Below are positions 30,308 through 43,217 of a stretch of DNA of 64,000 bases, piece by piece. The translations under genes were made by a program, and so were the position numbers. The notes beneath the pieces were generated by a model. That model did not search any database, was not told the DNA's origin, and was given only the letters and a program-made list of their open reading frames with translations. Location: the NCBI RefSeq assembly GCF_030053775.1, contig NZ_CP125669.1, positions 2,847,962-2,911,961 of the forward strand, read 5' to 3'. The stretch comes from Acinetobacter corruptisaponis (GTDB lineage: Bacteria; Pseudomonadota; Gammaproteobacteria; Pseudomonadales; Moraxellaceae). The first letter of the stretch is position 1, and every line of letters starts with the position of its first letter.

Positions 30308-31111
30308 ATGTCACAAGGACTTTTAGTTGGTAAACGTTTTTTAATTGCAGGGATTGCAAGTAAACTATCAATTGCTTACGGCATTGCGGCTGCCTTGCAC
30401 CGTGAGGGAGCTGAACTGGCGTTTACCTATCCAAATGAAAAACTGAAAAAACGTGTTGATGAGTTTGCGGCACAGTTTGGTTCAAATCTGGTTTTTCCTT
30501 GTGATGTTGCGGTTGATGCCGAAATTGATAGTGCCTTTGTTGAGCTGGCAAAACACTGGGATGGTCTTGATGGTGTGGTTCACTCCATTGGTTTTGCGCC
30601 TGCCGAAACGCTGGATGGTGACTTTACTGATGTGACCAGCCGTGACGGTTTTAAAATTGCCCATGACATCAGCGCCTACAGTTTCGTGGCAATGGCACGT
30701 GCTGCCAAGCCACTGTTACTTGCCCGTCAGGGCTGTTTATTGACCCTAACTTATCAGGGTTCAGAGCGTGTTTTACCAAATTATAATGTAATGGGTATGG
30801 CGAAAGCCTCACTGGAAGCGGGTGTGCGCTATCTGGCTTCGAGTTTGGGTGCCGAGGGGATTCGGGTTAATGCGATTTCTGCTGGCCCAATCCGTACGCT
30901 GGCGGCCTCTGGGATCAAGTCATTCCGTAAAATGCTGGATGCCAATGCCAAGATTGCGCCGTTAAAACGTAATGTCACCATTGAGGAAGTGGGCAATGCT
31001 GCATTGTTCCTATGCTCGCCGTGGGCGGCAGGTATTACAGGTGAAATCCTTTATGTGGATGCGGGCTTTAATACTGTGGCAATGAGTCCTGATTTGTTTG
31101 AGAGTGAGTGA
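30308..31111 (+). CDS. fabI: Enoyl-ACP reductase FabI
   Basis: 267 residues from the ATG at 30308 ([10 protein letters not shown]); the frame is open from 30218 but that part lies partly inside the upstream terminator. NADH-dependent reductase of fatty acid elongation, and the target of triclosan-type inhibitors in this family. The [11 protein letters not shown] nucleotide motif and the Y-x6-K catalytic pair in [11 protein letters not shown] are present. Confidence 0.95.
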   Translation: MSQGLLVGKRFLIAGIASKLSIAYGIAAALHREGAELAFTYPNEKLKKRVDEFAAQFGSNLVFPCDVAVDAEIDSAFVELAKHWDGLDGVVHSIGFAPAETLDGDFTDVTSRDGFKIAHDISAYSFVAMARAAKPLLLARQGCLLTLTYQGSERVLPNYNVMGMAKASLEAGVRYLASSLGAEGIRVNAISAGPIRTLAASGIKSFRKMLDANAKIAPLKRNVTIEEVGNAALFLCSPWAAGITGEILYVDAGFNTVAMSPDLFESE

Positions 31112-31131
31112 TAAGTTATCTCAAGGATTTA

Positions 31132-31169
31132 AAATAAGGCTACTGTTTTCCAGTAGCCTTATTTTTTTA
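31132..31169 (+). terminator. Intrinsic terminator after fabI
   Basis: A perfect 14-bp stem (AAATAAGGCTACTG / CAGTAGCCTTATTT) with a five-base loop and T run. Confidence 0.92.
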
Positions 31170-31333
31170 GGGTTTGAACTTCAGTTAAATAATAAAAATA
31201 TTTGTTGGTATTTCAATGGGTTTTGTGATATTTAGGTCGGGTTTTTATATCCAGCCAAGATCATCATGTCTGGACATATGTAGTTATTAAAACATATGGG
31301 TTTTTATTCATTTTCTGGGGTTGTAAATAAAAC

Positions 31334-31768
31334 ATGAAGAAAGTTTTAGTTGTTTGGGGAATCACTATTTTATTTTCACTGCAAGGCTGTGCTGCTGTGA
31401 TGGCAAGTAAACAGCCGAGTCAAAAGAATCTGGCGGTTCTTGACGTTGGCAAACCTCGCAGTGGTGTCGTGGCCGAATTGGGTGCTCCCGTCATTTCTGA
31501 GGCTAAAGAGGGCGAGCGTAAAGAAATCTATACGTTCCAGCAAGGCTATCCAAAGTGGGCAAAGGTTAGTCGTACTTTTTGGCATAGTGCCGCAGATGTT
31601 GCTACTTTAGGGCTGTGGGAAGTGATTGGTTCACCAACTGAAGTGTATTTCAGTGGTCAGCAATTATCCTATGAGGTTGTGTTTGATGATCAGGATAAGG
31701 TCAAACATACTCAACTTATCAAAGAAACTGCTGACACTGAAACCGTAATACCTAAAACAGGGTCTTAG
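31334..31768 (+). CDS. Putative lipoprotein
   Basis: 144 residues with a lipoprotein signal ending L-Q-G-C (Cys19). The segment V-L-D-V-G-K-P-R-S-G-V-V-A-E-L-G-A-P resembles the SmpA/BamE-like fold turn, but the family is not certain. Convergent with the efflux operon, 4 bases from its last stop. The upstream region contains two CATATG hexamers 18 bases apart (31276 and 31294), possibly an operator. Confidence 0.75.
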   Translation: MKKVLVVWGITILFSLQGCAAVMASKQPSQKNLAVLDVGKPRSGVVAELGAPVISEAKEGERKEIYTFQQGYPKWAKVSRTFWHSAADVATLGLWEVIGSPTEVYFSGQQLSYEVVFDDQDKVKHTQLIKETADTETVIPKTGS

Positions 31769-31772
31769 CCAT

Positions 31773-33173
31773 TTATGGTGCAGGCAATTCTTTCACAGGA
31801 CTGCCACCCAATGCCTGCATCAGGGTCACATAAGCATTGTATTGACTCTGCTTGGTTTCAACCAGACTGAGTCGTGCATTGCGTGTGGTTTCCTGAGCAT
31901 CCAGTAGGTTTTTTAAGGCAATCGCACCGTTACGGTAACGCACTTCGGTGAGACGCTCAGTTTTATCAGCCAGCTCAACATTGCGCTGTTGCAACTGTAC
32001 TTGCTGGTCTAACTGAGTCCGATTCGATAAGGCATTTTCAACATCGGCAAAGGCCTGATACAGGGTTTGGCGATATTGGGTAATGGCTTTTTCATACTCA
32101 AGCTCGCTGATCGCAATATCTTTTTTCATATCGTTATATTGCAGGAAAGGCAGACTTAGGCTTGCTCCCAAGGTCAAGGCAGGGTTTTTTAACAGTTGGG
32201 TTAAAGAGGTGCTGGAAGTACCCAGATTACCCGTTAAATTGATGGATGGATAATAGCTGGCCTGAGTTGCATCCTTATTGGCAAGGGTCTTGCGTAAGCG
32301 CAGTTCAGAAGCCTGTAAATCTGGACGACGGGACAAGATTTCCGCAGGCAAACCGACAGCCACATTTGGCAATGCATTGCGTGGTAATTGTGAGGGTTCC
32401 TGAATATTCAACTGTTGCACTGGTTCATGCAGTAAAACGGCCAGTGCAGTCCGTGTTTCAACGCGTTGCTGCTCGATCTGGCTGAGGCTGGCTTTCTGGC
32501 TTTGTACAGATTGCTCTGCCTGAGTCAAGTCCAGACCTGAAACGGCACCAGCCTTGTATTGTGACTGTACCAGTGCATAGATTTTCTGTGTTGCGGTCAG
32601 GTTTTGCTGAACAGTCCGATAGCGTTCATTCAGATAGCCCAGTTGCCAATACAGTTTTGCGGTTGTACCGACTAGGCTTTGTGCCGTGGCCTGTAAATCC
32701 TGTTCACTGGCTAAGGCTTCCCAGCGACTGGCTTCGGTCTGGTTGGCCAGTTTGCCGAATAAGTCCAGTTCATAACTGACACCGACACTTGCTGATAAAC
32801 CACGGTCACTTCCATCTCCAGAGCGTAGGTCATAGTTATGACCTGTTGACACACTGGAACTGGTACGAATGCCTTGTCTGTTTTCAGCCAGACCTGCCTG
32901 TAAACGGGCTTGTTTCAGGGTCATTCCAGCTACGGTGAGATCACTATTTTTTGCCAGTACCTGATCAACCAATTGGTTGAGCTGGGCATCATTAAATAAT
33001 GTCCACCATTGATCAGTCAGGTTCACATTTTTGTTTTTTTGCGTATTGTACTGGAACTGTTGTGGGACTTGGGCTGTAGGGGCGTTATATGGTGTTTTTA
33101 CCACAGCAGAACAACCCGCCAGAGAACCTGTGAGTAGCAGCGCAAGTCCTAATTTTGTAAATTGAAAAGACAT
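31773..33173 (-). CDS. TolC/NodT-type outer membrane factor of the MacAB pump
   Basis: A 466-residue outer membrane efflux lipoprotein with signal and lipobox L-A-G-C (Cys21). Two internally repeated OEP domains are visible; P-A-E-I-L-S-R-R-P-D-L is the classic NodT family motif. It forms the channel for the MacA-MacB pump encoded just upstream (11-base gap). Having its own outer membrane partner in the operon differs from E. coli, where MacAB uses TolC encoded elsewhere. Confidence 0.92.
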   Translation of the reverse strand: MSFQFTKLGLALLLTGSLAGCSAVVKTPYNAPTAQVPQQFQYNTQKNKNVNLTDQWWTLFNDAQLNQLVDQVLAKNSDLTVAGMTLKQARLQAGLAENRQGIRTSSSVSTGHNYDLRSGDGSDRGLSASVGVSYELDLFGKLANQTEASRWEALASEQDLQATAQSLVGTTAKLYWQLGYLNERYRTVQQNLTATQKIYALVQSQYKAGAVSGLDLTQAEQSVQSQKASLSQIEQQRVETRTALAVLLHEPVQQLNIQEPSQLPRNALPNVAVGLPAEILSRRPDLQASELRLRKTLANKDATQASYYPSINLTGNLGTSSTSLTQLLKNPALTLGASLSLPFLQYNDMKKDIAISELEYEKAITQYRQTLYQAFADVENALSNRTQLDQQVQLQQRNVELADKTERLTEVRYRNGAIALKNLLDAQETTRNARLSLVETKQSQYNAYVTLMQALGGSPVKELPAP

Positions 33174-33184
33174 ACCTGAATTCC

Positions 33185-35176
33185 TTATTCTCTCGCTAAA
33201 GCAGCAACTGGGTCGAGTTGTGCCGCATTTCTTGCTGGCAAGAAGCCAAATACAATACCGATCAAACTTGAGCAGACAAAGGCCGCCACAATCGAGGTGG
33301 TTGAATAACTCATTTCAATAATGCCCTTGGCGAAGTGCCCAATAATTTGTCCAATGCCAAGAGAAAGCAGTACGCCCAGCACACCACCGAGCAAACACAC
33401 CAGAATCGCTTCAATCAGGAATTGTTGCAGAATGTCACTTTGTCGTGCGCCTACCGCCATACGTACCCCGATTTCCTGAGTACGTTCAGTGACAGACACC
33501 AGCATAATGTTCATCACGCCAATACCGCCTACCACCAGGGAAATCACTGCAATCGCTGAAATCAGCAGGGTCATGGTGGCGGTGGTTTGCTGAATGGTTT
33601 CACGGATACTGTCTGAATTCTGGGTAAATACGTCCTGTGCACCGTGACGTTGTTCCAGGAGGGTCAGAATGGCGTTTTCAGCGGCGCTGCTTGGATATTC
33701 ATCCTTAATTCGCACGATAATGCTACGTACATTGGACTGACCCAACATACGGCTCATCACGGTGGAGTAGGGCAGATAGACATTCAGGCTGTCAGAATTG
33801 CCCATAAAACCCTGCTGTGCATCAATTACCCCAATGATTCGGCTTGGAACGCTGCCCAACAGCAGCACTTGACCGACGGGATTGGTGCCATCGGCAAAGA
33901 ACGTTTTTTCGGTATTGGTATCAATCACCACATCCTGCGCACGTTGGGTCACGCTGTCCTTGTCAAAAGGCTGGCCCGATTTAAAGGTCATGCCACGCAC
34001 ATAGAAGAAATCGGCACTGACACCATTTACCGTTGCTGAAGCTTCGGTATCTTTATAACGCAAGGTGACACTGGTGTTGGCAGAGGGGCTGACTCCATCC
34101 ACATAGGGCTGTTCCGCCAGTGCATCGGCATCGGCAGGCACGAGGGTTTTCACCTGTGAGGCCCGTGAATTGTCACCAAAACCACGTCCCTGATATACGG
34201 TAATGGTGTTGGTACCAAGACTACTGATATTTTCCAGAATCTGCTTTTGCGAACCATTACCCAGTGCAACCACTGAAACTACTGAGGCAATTCCGATGAT
34301 AATACCGAGCATGGTCAGGAATGTACGCATGCGGTGTGCATTCATGGCCAGCAGTGCCATGCGGAATGCCTCACCTAGACGGTCAAAGAAAGAGTGCCAG
34401 GCTGAGGTTTTCTTTTGTGGCGTACGTTGCAGGGTTTGGTGTTCCAGATCATGATCGCTGTGTTCAGGTGTATTGGCACGGTCTGAAATGATATTACCGT
34501 CACTGATCTCAATAATACGAGTGGCATTTTTTGCAACATTGTGATCGTGGGTTACCAGAATAATGGTGTGACCCTTGGCATTCAGTTCACGCAAAATCCG
34601 CATGACCTCAACACCACTATTCTTATCCAGTGCACCTGTCGGTTCATCGGCAAGAATGACATCACCACCATTCATCAAGGCACGGGCAATGGAGACACGT
34701 TGTTGCTGACCACCTGAAAGCTGGCTAGGGCGGTGGTGCAGTCGTTCTTCCAGCCCAAGTTCAGACAGCAATTCAGCAGAACGCTCTTGGCGGAGATGGC
34801 TGTCTACGCCCGCATAAATCGCGGGGACTTCAACATTGCCTGCGGCACTTAAATCCCCCAGCAGATGATAACGCTGGAAAATAAAGCCAAAATATTCACG
34901 GCGTAGTTGTGCCAGTTCATCAGGCTCTAACTGGCGGGTTTCCCGACCATTGACCTGATAGCTGCCTGCTGTTGGTTTATCCAGACAGCCCAGAATATTC
35001 ATTAGGGTGGATTTACCAGAACCTGACTGACCGACGATGGCAACCAGCTCACCTGCATAAATCTTTAGATTGATGCCCTTGAGAATCTGGACCGTACCCT
35101 CACCTGCGGGAAACTCACGGGTGAGGTTACTGACTTCAAGTAATGGCTGTGATGAATGTGTTTGATCTTGAGTCAT
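33185..35176 (-). CDS. macB: Macrolide export ATP-binding/permease protein MacB
   Basis: A 663-residue fusion of an ABC ATPase (1-235) and a four-helix permease. Walker [10 protein letters not shown], signature L-S-G-G-Q-Q-Q-R and Walker B V-I-L-A-D-E-P are intact. The first membrane helix is near 290, a large periplasmic domain follows, and three helices sit at the C-terminus. Mechanotransmitter for export of macrolides, peptides or lipoprotein-like cargo. It starts one base after the macA stop. Confidence 0.95.
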   Translation of the reverse strand: MTQDQTHSSQPLLEVSNLTREFPAGEGTVQILKGINLKIYAGELVAIVGQSGSGKSTLMNILGCLDKPTAGSYQVNGRETRQLEPDELAQLRREYFGFIFQRYHLLGDLSAAGNVEVPAIYAGVDSHLRQERSAELLSELGLEERLHHRPSQLSGGQQQRVSIARALMNGGDVILADEPTGALDKNSGVEVMRILRELNAKGHTIILVTHDHNVAKNATRIIEISDGNIISDRANTPEHSDHDLEHQTLQRTPQKKTSAWHSFFDRLGEAFRMALLAMNAHRMRTFLTMLGIIIGIASVVSVVALGNGSQKQILENISSLGTNTITVYQGRGFGDNSRASQVKTLVPADADALAEQPYVDGVSPSANTSVTLRYKDTEASATVNGVSADFFYVRGMTFKSGQPFDKDSVTQRAQDVVIDTNTEKTFFADGTNPVGQVLLLGSVPSRIIGVIDAQQGFMGNSDSLNVYLPYSTVMSRMLGQSNVRSIIVRIKDEYPSSAAENAILTLLEQRHGAQDVFTQNSDSIRETIQQTTATMTLLISAIAVISLVVGGIGVMNIMLVSVTERTQEIGVRMAVGARQSDILQQFLIEAILVCLLGGVLGVLLSLGIGQIIGHFAKGIIEMSYSTTSIVAAFVCSSLIGIVFGFLPARNAAQLDPVAALARE

Positions 35177-35177
35177 A

Positions 35178-36515
35178 TTACATTCTCATTGCACGTTGAT
35201 TGCTACGTTTTGCCGCCTCATTTGAGCTATCAGTTGCATCGGCAATCACCACCTGATCACCCTGTTTTAAGCCTTTCAACACTTGTGCGGTGACACGGTT
35301 GTTCAGGCCAATCAGCACGGGTTGCGGCTGGGCCGTACCATCAGCCTGTAGTACCCGAACCATTGCCATTGAAGCCTTGCCTTGCGCAATCAGTGCCTTG
35401 TCATCCTCAGTTAAATCCAGACGTTTCGGACGCTGGGCTGTTTCAGCACCTGATTTTTTTGCCTGATCAGTGGACTTATTTGCATTGGCTGAGCGGTCCT
35501 TACGGTTTGGACGCTGACTTTGGATTGCTGCCGCTGGAATGGTCAATGCATTTTTTGCTTCAGCCAAGACAATGTAGACCTGTGCTGTCATATCAATACG
35601 TAGTTTGCCATCTTCATTGGGTACATCGAATAAAGCGTTGTAATACACTGCGGAATTAGAGGTAGATGAACTGGTATTGCTGTTTTCAGTGTTAATGGAG
35701 TTTGGTGCTGGTTCAACCTGACGCAGTTTTGCATAATGCTTTTTATCGCTGTTGCCTAGGGTGGTGAAATAAACGGTTTGGCCCTGTTCAACTTTCATCA
35801 CGTCCGCTTCTGAAATCTGTGCCTTTATGGTCATGGTATCCAGTTTTGCCAGTTTCACGATGGTCGGTGCCGTCTGGTTGGCATTCACCGTTTGACCCTC
35901 TTCGGTGACAATCGCCACAATGGTTCCATCCATTGGTGCAACAATACTGGTATAACCCAGGTTTTCCTTTGTGGTTGCAAGACTCAAACGCGATTGTTCA
36001 ATCTGCGCTTTAATCGAGGCAATCTGGGCCTGTGCCGTTTTATAGTTTGCCAATGCCGCTTCAAGTTCAGCACGTGAGGTTGCATCCTGACTAAACATGG
36101 CCTGTTGACGTTTATATTCAGCTTCAACCTTGGCTAAGTTGGCCTGCTGCACTGCCAGTTGTGCCTGCTGGTTTTTAATGTTGGCTTCGGCTGTTTTAAG
36201 CTCATTCTCCTGACGAATCGAGTCAATCTGGGCAATCAACTGGCCCTGTTTAACCTGGTCGCCCAACTGCACATACATCTTTTTCACCTGACCTGAAACC
36301 TGCGCACCGACACTCACCATCTTGGTGGCTTCAAGCACACCTGTTGCCAGCACTGAATCTTCAATATCACCTTTGCTGACTTCGGCACTAATATACTGAG
36401 GCGTTTGGGCCTTGGGTTTAAGGAACATCCATCCGAGTGCCGCAATGATGAGCACCCCGATCACAATGATGATGATTTTACGAGGCTGAAATTTTTTAGA
36501 ACTTGTTTTTTGCAT
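35178..36515 (-). CDS. macA: Periplasmic adaptor MacA
   Basis: A 445-residue membrane fusion protein with an N-terminal membrane helix (about 14-32), biotinyl-lipoyl halves ([16 protein letters not shown]) and a long alpha-hairpin (about 85-185) rich in Ala/Gln. It bridges MacB and the outer membrane factor. A basic Ser/Lys-rich insertion lies near 330-360. First gene of the macA-macB-OMF operon; no clear regulator is adjacent. Confidence 0.94.
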   Translation of the reverse strand: MQKTSSKKFQPRKIIIIVIGVLIIAALGWMFLKPKAQTPQYISAEVSKGDIEDSVLATGVLEATKMVSVGAQVSGQVKKMYVQLGDQVKQGQLIAQIDSIRQENELKTAEANIKNQQAQLAVQQANLAKVEAEYKRQQAMFSQDATSRAELEAALANYKTAQAQIASIKAQIEQSRLSLATTKENLGYTSIVAPMDGTIVAIVTEEGQTVNANQTAPTIVKLAKLDTMTIKAQISEADVMKVEQGQTVYFTTLGNSDKKHYAKLRQVEPAPNSINTENSNTSSSTSNSAVYYNALFDVPNEDGKLRIDMTAQVYIVLAEAKNALTIPAAAIQSQRPNRKDRSANANKSTDQAKKSGAETAQRPKRLDLTEDDKALIAQGKASMAMVRVLQADGTAQPQPVLIGLNNRVTAQVLKGLKQGDQVVIADATDSSNEAAKRSNQRAMRM

Positions 36516-36623
36516 GGCCGCAGGTCAAAAATGAGAAACTTGAGCTAGTATAAAAGTGAAATGAGAAGAAAGCGTGGATATTTTTAATCTAGAATGAGAA
36601 TTATTTGCTATTTTATGGAGGAT

Positions 36624-37460
36624 TTATTCCATAAAAATCTGATAAATACTTTGTACCCCCATTTCAGCATTTGTTGCCAGAGCGATACCTCCATTTGAGG
36701 GAAGCGCATATTCACGTGGATTAATTCGAATAAGATTCGGCGCAAAACGTTCGCTAAAATAGCGTACGGTGGGAATGGCTGTGCCAGCGCCCATTTCAAT
36801 GACTACAGATCGATGATGTCTTTTTATAAAAGCATCCAGATATTGACCTTGTTGATAATGCCGATGGCTAATCCAGCCATAATCATCGAACATCAGGATA
36901 TTGGGGCGTGCCAGATTTCCACAGGTGACACATCTGGGCAGTTCTGCCAGCCATTGGCAATCCTGATGGTCAATCTGCGGTGCCAGCGCATCGGCTGGCC
37001 AGATCTCCTGATCACAGGGCTCAAGACACTGTAGATGGTGAATGGAGCCGTGACATTCATAAATTCGCTCTGGATCAAAACCTGCTTTCTGGAATTGCCC
37101 ATCCACATTTGAGGTAAAAACAAAGTAGGGCAGCCGCAATTTTTCAGCCAACTGCTTTAATAGGCTAAAACCTTGATGGGGCGTGGTCTGTCGATAAAGT
37201 GCCAGGCGATGTCCATAAAATCCCCAGGCCAAACGTGGTTGCCGTCTAAACGCTGCTGGATTGGCAATTTCCGTAAAGTCAATACGTTGCCTACCCAGTT
37301 CAGGATAGGCCTGCCACATTCCCTGATTGCCGCGAAAGTCAGGTAGGCCTGAATCAACACCCATCCCAGCACCTGCGGAAATGATCAGGCTGTCCGCTTT
37401 GGAAAATAACCTTTGAATGTGTTTAATCTCTATTGGACTTAGCTGGTGCATGACAATCAT
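36624..37460 (-). CDS. SIR2 family NAD-dependent protein deacylase
   Basis: A 278-residue sirtuin. NAD-binding G-A-G-M-G-V-D-S-G-L-P-D-F-R-G, T-S-N-V-D-G and catalytic His in Y-E-C-H-G-S are intact, and zinc Cys pairs appear as C-L-E-P-C and C-V-T-C. It is longer than CobB and belongs to the SIR2 subgroup common in Acinetobacter. AGGTG stands before the ATG at 37460; a second ATG is at 37451. Targets unknown. Confidence 0.9.
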   Translation of the reverse strand: MIVMHQLSPIEIKHIQRLFSKADSLIISAGAGMGVDSGLPDFRGNQGMWQAYPELGRQRIDFTEIANPAAFRRQPRLAWGFYGHRLALYRQTTPHQGFSLLKQLAEKLRLPYFVFTSNVDGQFQKAGFDPERIYECHGSIHHLQCLEPCDQEIWPADALAPQIDHQDCQWLAELPRCVTCGNLARPNILMFDDYGWISHRHYQQGQYLDAFIKRHHRSVVIEMGAGTAIPTVRYFSERFAPNLIRINPREYALPSNGGIALATNAEMGVQSIYQIFME

Positions 37461-37821
37461 CTTTCACCTGTTGAATAAGCTGTATTGATTGTAGCCATGT
37501 ACTGAATGGAGATAAAGAAACAGGAGGCTTGGGAAGATATTTTTAATTGTTTGGTCATAGCAGTTTGCTGAAAACAGATTTCATCCATACCTATCTGAAT
37601 AGTATGAGAATAATAATCTATAAATAATTCAATGCCTTGTTCTTGTTTTTGCGTTGAAGTACAGTTTTTGATAAAACCATAATTTTTTTATGGATTTAAG
37701 TTTTGAAAAATTGTAGAATTTAATTCCATATTTTTTATATGGATTTAATCCCAGAACAACCATATAAAAATATGTCAATAAATACAAGTGATTCACAGGA
37801 AATTTCACAGGGGAAATGAAA
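37461..37821. other. Divergent intergenic region with paired palindromes
   Basis: About 360 bases between divergent sirtuin and hemerythrin genes, very AT-rich in the second half. It contains two similar 17-base hairpins (see the repeat at 37677). No RNA gene is visible. Confidence 0.5.
37677..37742. repeat. Two similar 17-base palindromes upstream of hemerythrin gene
   Basis: CCATAATTTTTTTATGG at 37677-37693 and CCATATTTTTTATATGG at 37726-37742, each followed by ATTTAA and spaced 49 bases start to start. They could be a repeated operator or paired hairpins. Confidence 0.5.
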
Positions 37822-38271
37822 ATGGAATGGAAAGAAAGTTTTAACATTGGAATTGATGTGATTGATCATCAGCATCGCCAGATTTTGCAGTATATCAACA
37901 CGCTGGAGGAAATCAGGGTAAGTGGTCAGCGTGACAAGATTCAGGAAGTGCTGGAAGACTTGATTGATTACACCCAGTCCCATTTTAGTTTTGAGGAAAA
38001 CCTGCTGGCACAGGTCAACTATCAGTATTTACCCTCGCATAAGGGCATACATGACCTGTTTGTAAAAAGGCTCAACGAATACCGCCAGCGTTTTGAAAAG
38101 GGGGAGGCGGTGGAGAATGATTTATATCGGCTGCTTTCCAAATGGTTGATCAACCATATCCAGCATGATGATCAGGATTATGTGGATGCTGTGCGTGACA
38201 ATATGATCAGGTATTTACGTTCTCAGGAGCAGAAAAAAGAGAAAAGCTGGTTTGCACGTTTATTTGATTAA
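37822..38271 (+). CDS. Bacteriohemerythrin
   Basis: 149 residues from the ATG at 37822 (MEWKESFNIG); AGGGGAA lies 6-8 bases upstream, better spaced than for the ATG at 37816. A single hemerythrin domain with all di-iron ligands: His18, His54 and Glu58 (H-F-S-F-E-E), His73, His77, His112 and Asp117. It binds oxygen or senses O2/NO. A basic C-terminal tail (EQKKEKSWF) follows. Confidence 0.93.
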   Translation: MEWKESFNIGIDVIDHQHRQILQYINTLEEIRVSGQRDKIQEVLEDLIDYTQSHFSFEENLLAQVNYQYLPSHKGIHDLFVKRLNEYRQRFEKGEAVENDLYRLLSKWLINHIQHDDQDYVDAVRDNMIRYLRSQEQKKEKSWFARLFD

Positions 38272-38279
38272 AAATTAAA

Positions 38280-39266
38280 TCATACAAACAGGCGGTTGCC
38301 ACACAACTCCCCAACTGCCTGTAACATCAGGTGTTCTGGATTCTCTTTGGACATACCTTTAATGGCGGCATCAATACGCAGCAGTAAATCAGACCAGGTC
38401 AGAAACTGTCTTGGATTCAAGCGCCGTAACGCCTGTTGATATTGTGAAACCTTGGTGTTCCAGATACCAAGCTGTAGGGCATTGTGTGGTTGCTCAAACA
38501 ACTGCATCAATAGGCGCATTTCCTTGCTGAGTGTCCATAAAATCAGGCTGTCAGGCTCGCCAGCCGCAATCAGGTACTGATAAATCTTGACCGACTGCGC
38601 CAGGTTGCCAGCCAACAAGGCATCACTCAGGTCATAGGTGGTATAACGGGATTGATCCTGTAAACAGGCATACAGCTGTTCAGTCTGAATTTGCTTAAGA
38701 TCTGGAAAGGTGTCTGCAACACGCATCAGGCTGTTTTTTGCAGCCAGTAAATTATGTTCATGGTGCTGCATCAGCCATTGCCATGCATCATTGTTGAGTT
38801 GAATCCCCAGTTTTTCTGCCTCAATACCTAGGATGCGTTGCCGATCCTGTGGATAGGTGGCGGTGAGTGCAACCACCACGCCATTGGCTTCCACGGTCTG
38901 AAAAAAGGCTGTCTTTAAACTGCTGCTGTCCTGTTTGGGTAACACAATCAGGAGTAAGTTATGTTCATTGTGCTGAATATAATTTTTAAGCTGTTTTAGA
39001 CTATTCGCATCAGGCTTGATATTGCCATGCACTTCAATCGCAAGCTGTTGTGAAAATAATGACAGGCTATTCAGCGCATTAAAGACATTTTTCCAGTCAT
39101 TCACGTTACCAATATCGTAGCGTTGCCGCTCAACTTCCTGCTGTTGCCAGCTTTTGCGAAAGGCATCCAGCAGGTTTTGTTCAAGCAGGGGTTCCTGACC
39201 GTGCATAATCCATGCGCCACGGGCTTCATGGACACGCTTTAGGGCTTGAACATAATCCAGCTTCAT
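38280..39266 (-). CDS. holA: DNA polymerase III subunit delta
   Basis: A 328-residue clamp-loader subunit. The N-terminal start M-K-L-D-Y-V-Q-A-L and the AAA+-like fold without Walker motifs fit HolA. It opens the beta clamp. It follows lptE by 9 bases, at the end of the leuS-lptE-holA operon. Confidence 0.94.
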   Translation of the reverse strand: MKLDYVQALKRVHEARGAWIMHGQEPLLEQNLLDAFRKSWQQQEVERQRYDIGNVNDWKNVFNALNSLSLFSQQLAIEVHGNIKPDANSLKQLKNYIQHNEHNLLLIVLPKQDSSSLKTAFFQTVEANGVVVALTATYPQDRQRILGIEAEKLGIQLNNDAWQWLMQHHEHNLLAAKNSLMRVADTFPDLKQIQTEQLYACLQDQSRYTTYDLSDALLAGNLAQSVKIYQYLIAAGEPDSLILWTLSKEMRLLMQLFEQPHNALQLGIWNTKVSQYQQALRRLNPRQFLTWSDLLLRIDAAIKGMSKENPEHLMLQAVGELCGNRLFV

Positions 39267-39275
39267 AATGACAGC

Positions 39276-39785
39276 TTAGGGTTGAGCTTTAGGCAAGCGG
39301 TTTGCGGCAATTTGACGTGTCAATTGTTGGGCCAGGTCATCAATCACAATACGGTTGAGATAGGCTTCCTGCTGGTTGTCAGTGTTGACGGTTGCCACAT
39401 CGTATTGATAGCTACGGGAAGCTGTTAAGGTACGTGGTTCAGTCATCTTGCGACCCTGACGGTCCTCAATCTGAAAGGTAACCGTTAAACGTAGTAGCAC
39501 CTCTGTCAATTTACCATTCAACAACTGGCGGCGAGGGGTGTAATCCAGAATACGCAATACATAGGCATCATTGGCATTACTGAGCTGTACACCTGTTGCA
39601 CTGAGGTAAATACTTAAACGATTTTCGAGTTCATCGGTATTGTCAGGTAGAACCAGGGTGAGTTTATTGTAGACCAATGGTGTTGCGGCTGGGTTGCTTC
39701 CCTTAAGATGAAAACCACAACCGACTAAGCCAGCACTTAGACCCAAAGTTAAAACAATAGCAGCGAGACGTTGCGCTAAGTGCAT
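39276..39785 (-). CDS. lptE: LPS-assembly lipoprotein LptE
   Basis: 169 residues with a lipobox L-V-G-C (Cys23) followed by G-F-H-L-K-G, the family signature. It plugs the LptD barrel during lipooligosaccharide export to the outer membrane. Located between leuS and holA, the conserved order. Confidence 0.95.
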   Translation of the reverse strand: MHLAQRLAAIVLTLGLSAGLVGCGFHLKGSNPAATPLVYNKLTLVLPDNTDELENRLSIYLSATGVQLSNANDAYVLRILDYTPRRQLLNGKLTEVLLRLTVTFQIEDRQGRKMTEPRTLTASRSYQYDVATVNTDNQQEAYLNRIVIDDLAQQLTRQIAANRLPKAQP

Positions 39786-39833
39786 AAATATCCCTCATAG
39801 ACAATGAGGGCGTATACAATACGCCCCTACAGT

Positions 39834-42491
<2,658 letters not shown>

Positions 42492-42601
42492 TTAAGATTG
42501 CTGCACAGCATAGCGCAAAACTGGGTGAAATGTCAGTTTTTAGATTGGGATTTTATCTTCAAGGCGGTTAGATACCACCTTGATCTATTCAGGCTACTTT
42601 A

Positions 42602-42949
42602 TCATTCTGAATGTGATGGTGCAGATGGTGCCTGAGCAGGAGGTGAGGTTGTTGCAGCCGCTTCAGCCGCCACATTTGCTGCCTGTGATGCATGTTGCGC
42701 AGCGTTCTGGGCTTGCTGTGCGGCCTGATTTGCTGTTGTGGCTGGTGCTGGTGTCGCCTGATTTCCACCATAGGTTGAAACTTTATTTAAACGTTTTGCA
42801 CCTTTAGGCGGAGGTGTGGTGGTGTAGTGGGTCGATCCATTTGCATCGACCCATTTGTAGTACTGTTGCGCATGGTTTTGACTTGAACAAAGCAGCAGTG
42901 CTGTTGTGGCAACCGTATATAAGCCCGTTTTTAAATAAGATTGTTTCAT
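42602..42949 (-). CDS. DUF4124 domain-containing periplasmic protein
   Basis: 115 residues from the ATG at 42949, preceded by GGGGAG; a TTG at 42964 is less likely. Signal peptide, then a short DUF4124 domain (Y-Y-K-W-V-D-A-N-G-S-T-H-Y-T-T-T-P-P-P) and a low-complexity Ala/Gln/Pro tail of about 55 residues. Function unknown. Confidence 0.85.
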   Translation of the reverse strand: MKQSYLKTGLYTVATTALLLCSSQNHAQQYYKWVDANGSTHYTTTPPPKGAKRLNKVSTYGGNQATPAPATTANQAAQQAQNAAQHASQAANVAAEAAATTSPPAQAPSAPSHSE

Positions 42950-43155
42950 GTTTGATCTCCCCAAGAGAATTCTGTCTATATTCGATCAAAGTGTATTCAG
43001 GATGCAATTTACAATGCATAGTTTTATGTAAAAAGAAAATGAATTTTTGATAAATGGACGTTTCACTAGACTAAACCACTGCTGTGAATAAGCCTAAAAA
43101 AACAACAGCTAAAAAATATTATAGAAAAACCTTTCCTTTATTCTTGACTTTGTGT

Positions 43156-43203
43156 ATGAAAGCAACAAAAATGCTTGCTTTAGTTTTATATGCGCTTATT
43201 TGA
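43156..43203 (+). CDS. Putative ilv leader peptide
   Basis: A 15-residue frame MKATKMLALVLYALI, in which six of the last nine residues are Leu, Val or Ile. It ends about 36 bases before a Rho-independent terminator and lies upstream of ilvI, the arrangement expected for branched-chain amino acid attenuation. No Shine-Dalgarno is visible. The same frame is open back to a GTG at 43084. A TTGACT at 43144 could be a -35 element, which would place this frame upstream of the transcript and refute the role. Confidence 0.4.
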   Translation: MKATKMLALVLYALI

Positions 43204-43217
43204 TCACCCTTCGAATA

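Noticed and set aside
31270..31300. CATATG pair upstream of the lipoprotein gene as a named operator
   Set aside because: The hexamer is common in AT-rich DNA and matches no regulator I can name with confidence.
43144..43172. TTGACT with an AAAAAT -10 as the ilvI promoter
   Set aside because: The -10 is poor. It is kept as the main caution against the leader-peptide model rather than annotated.
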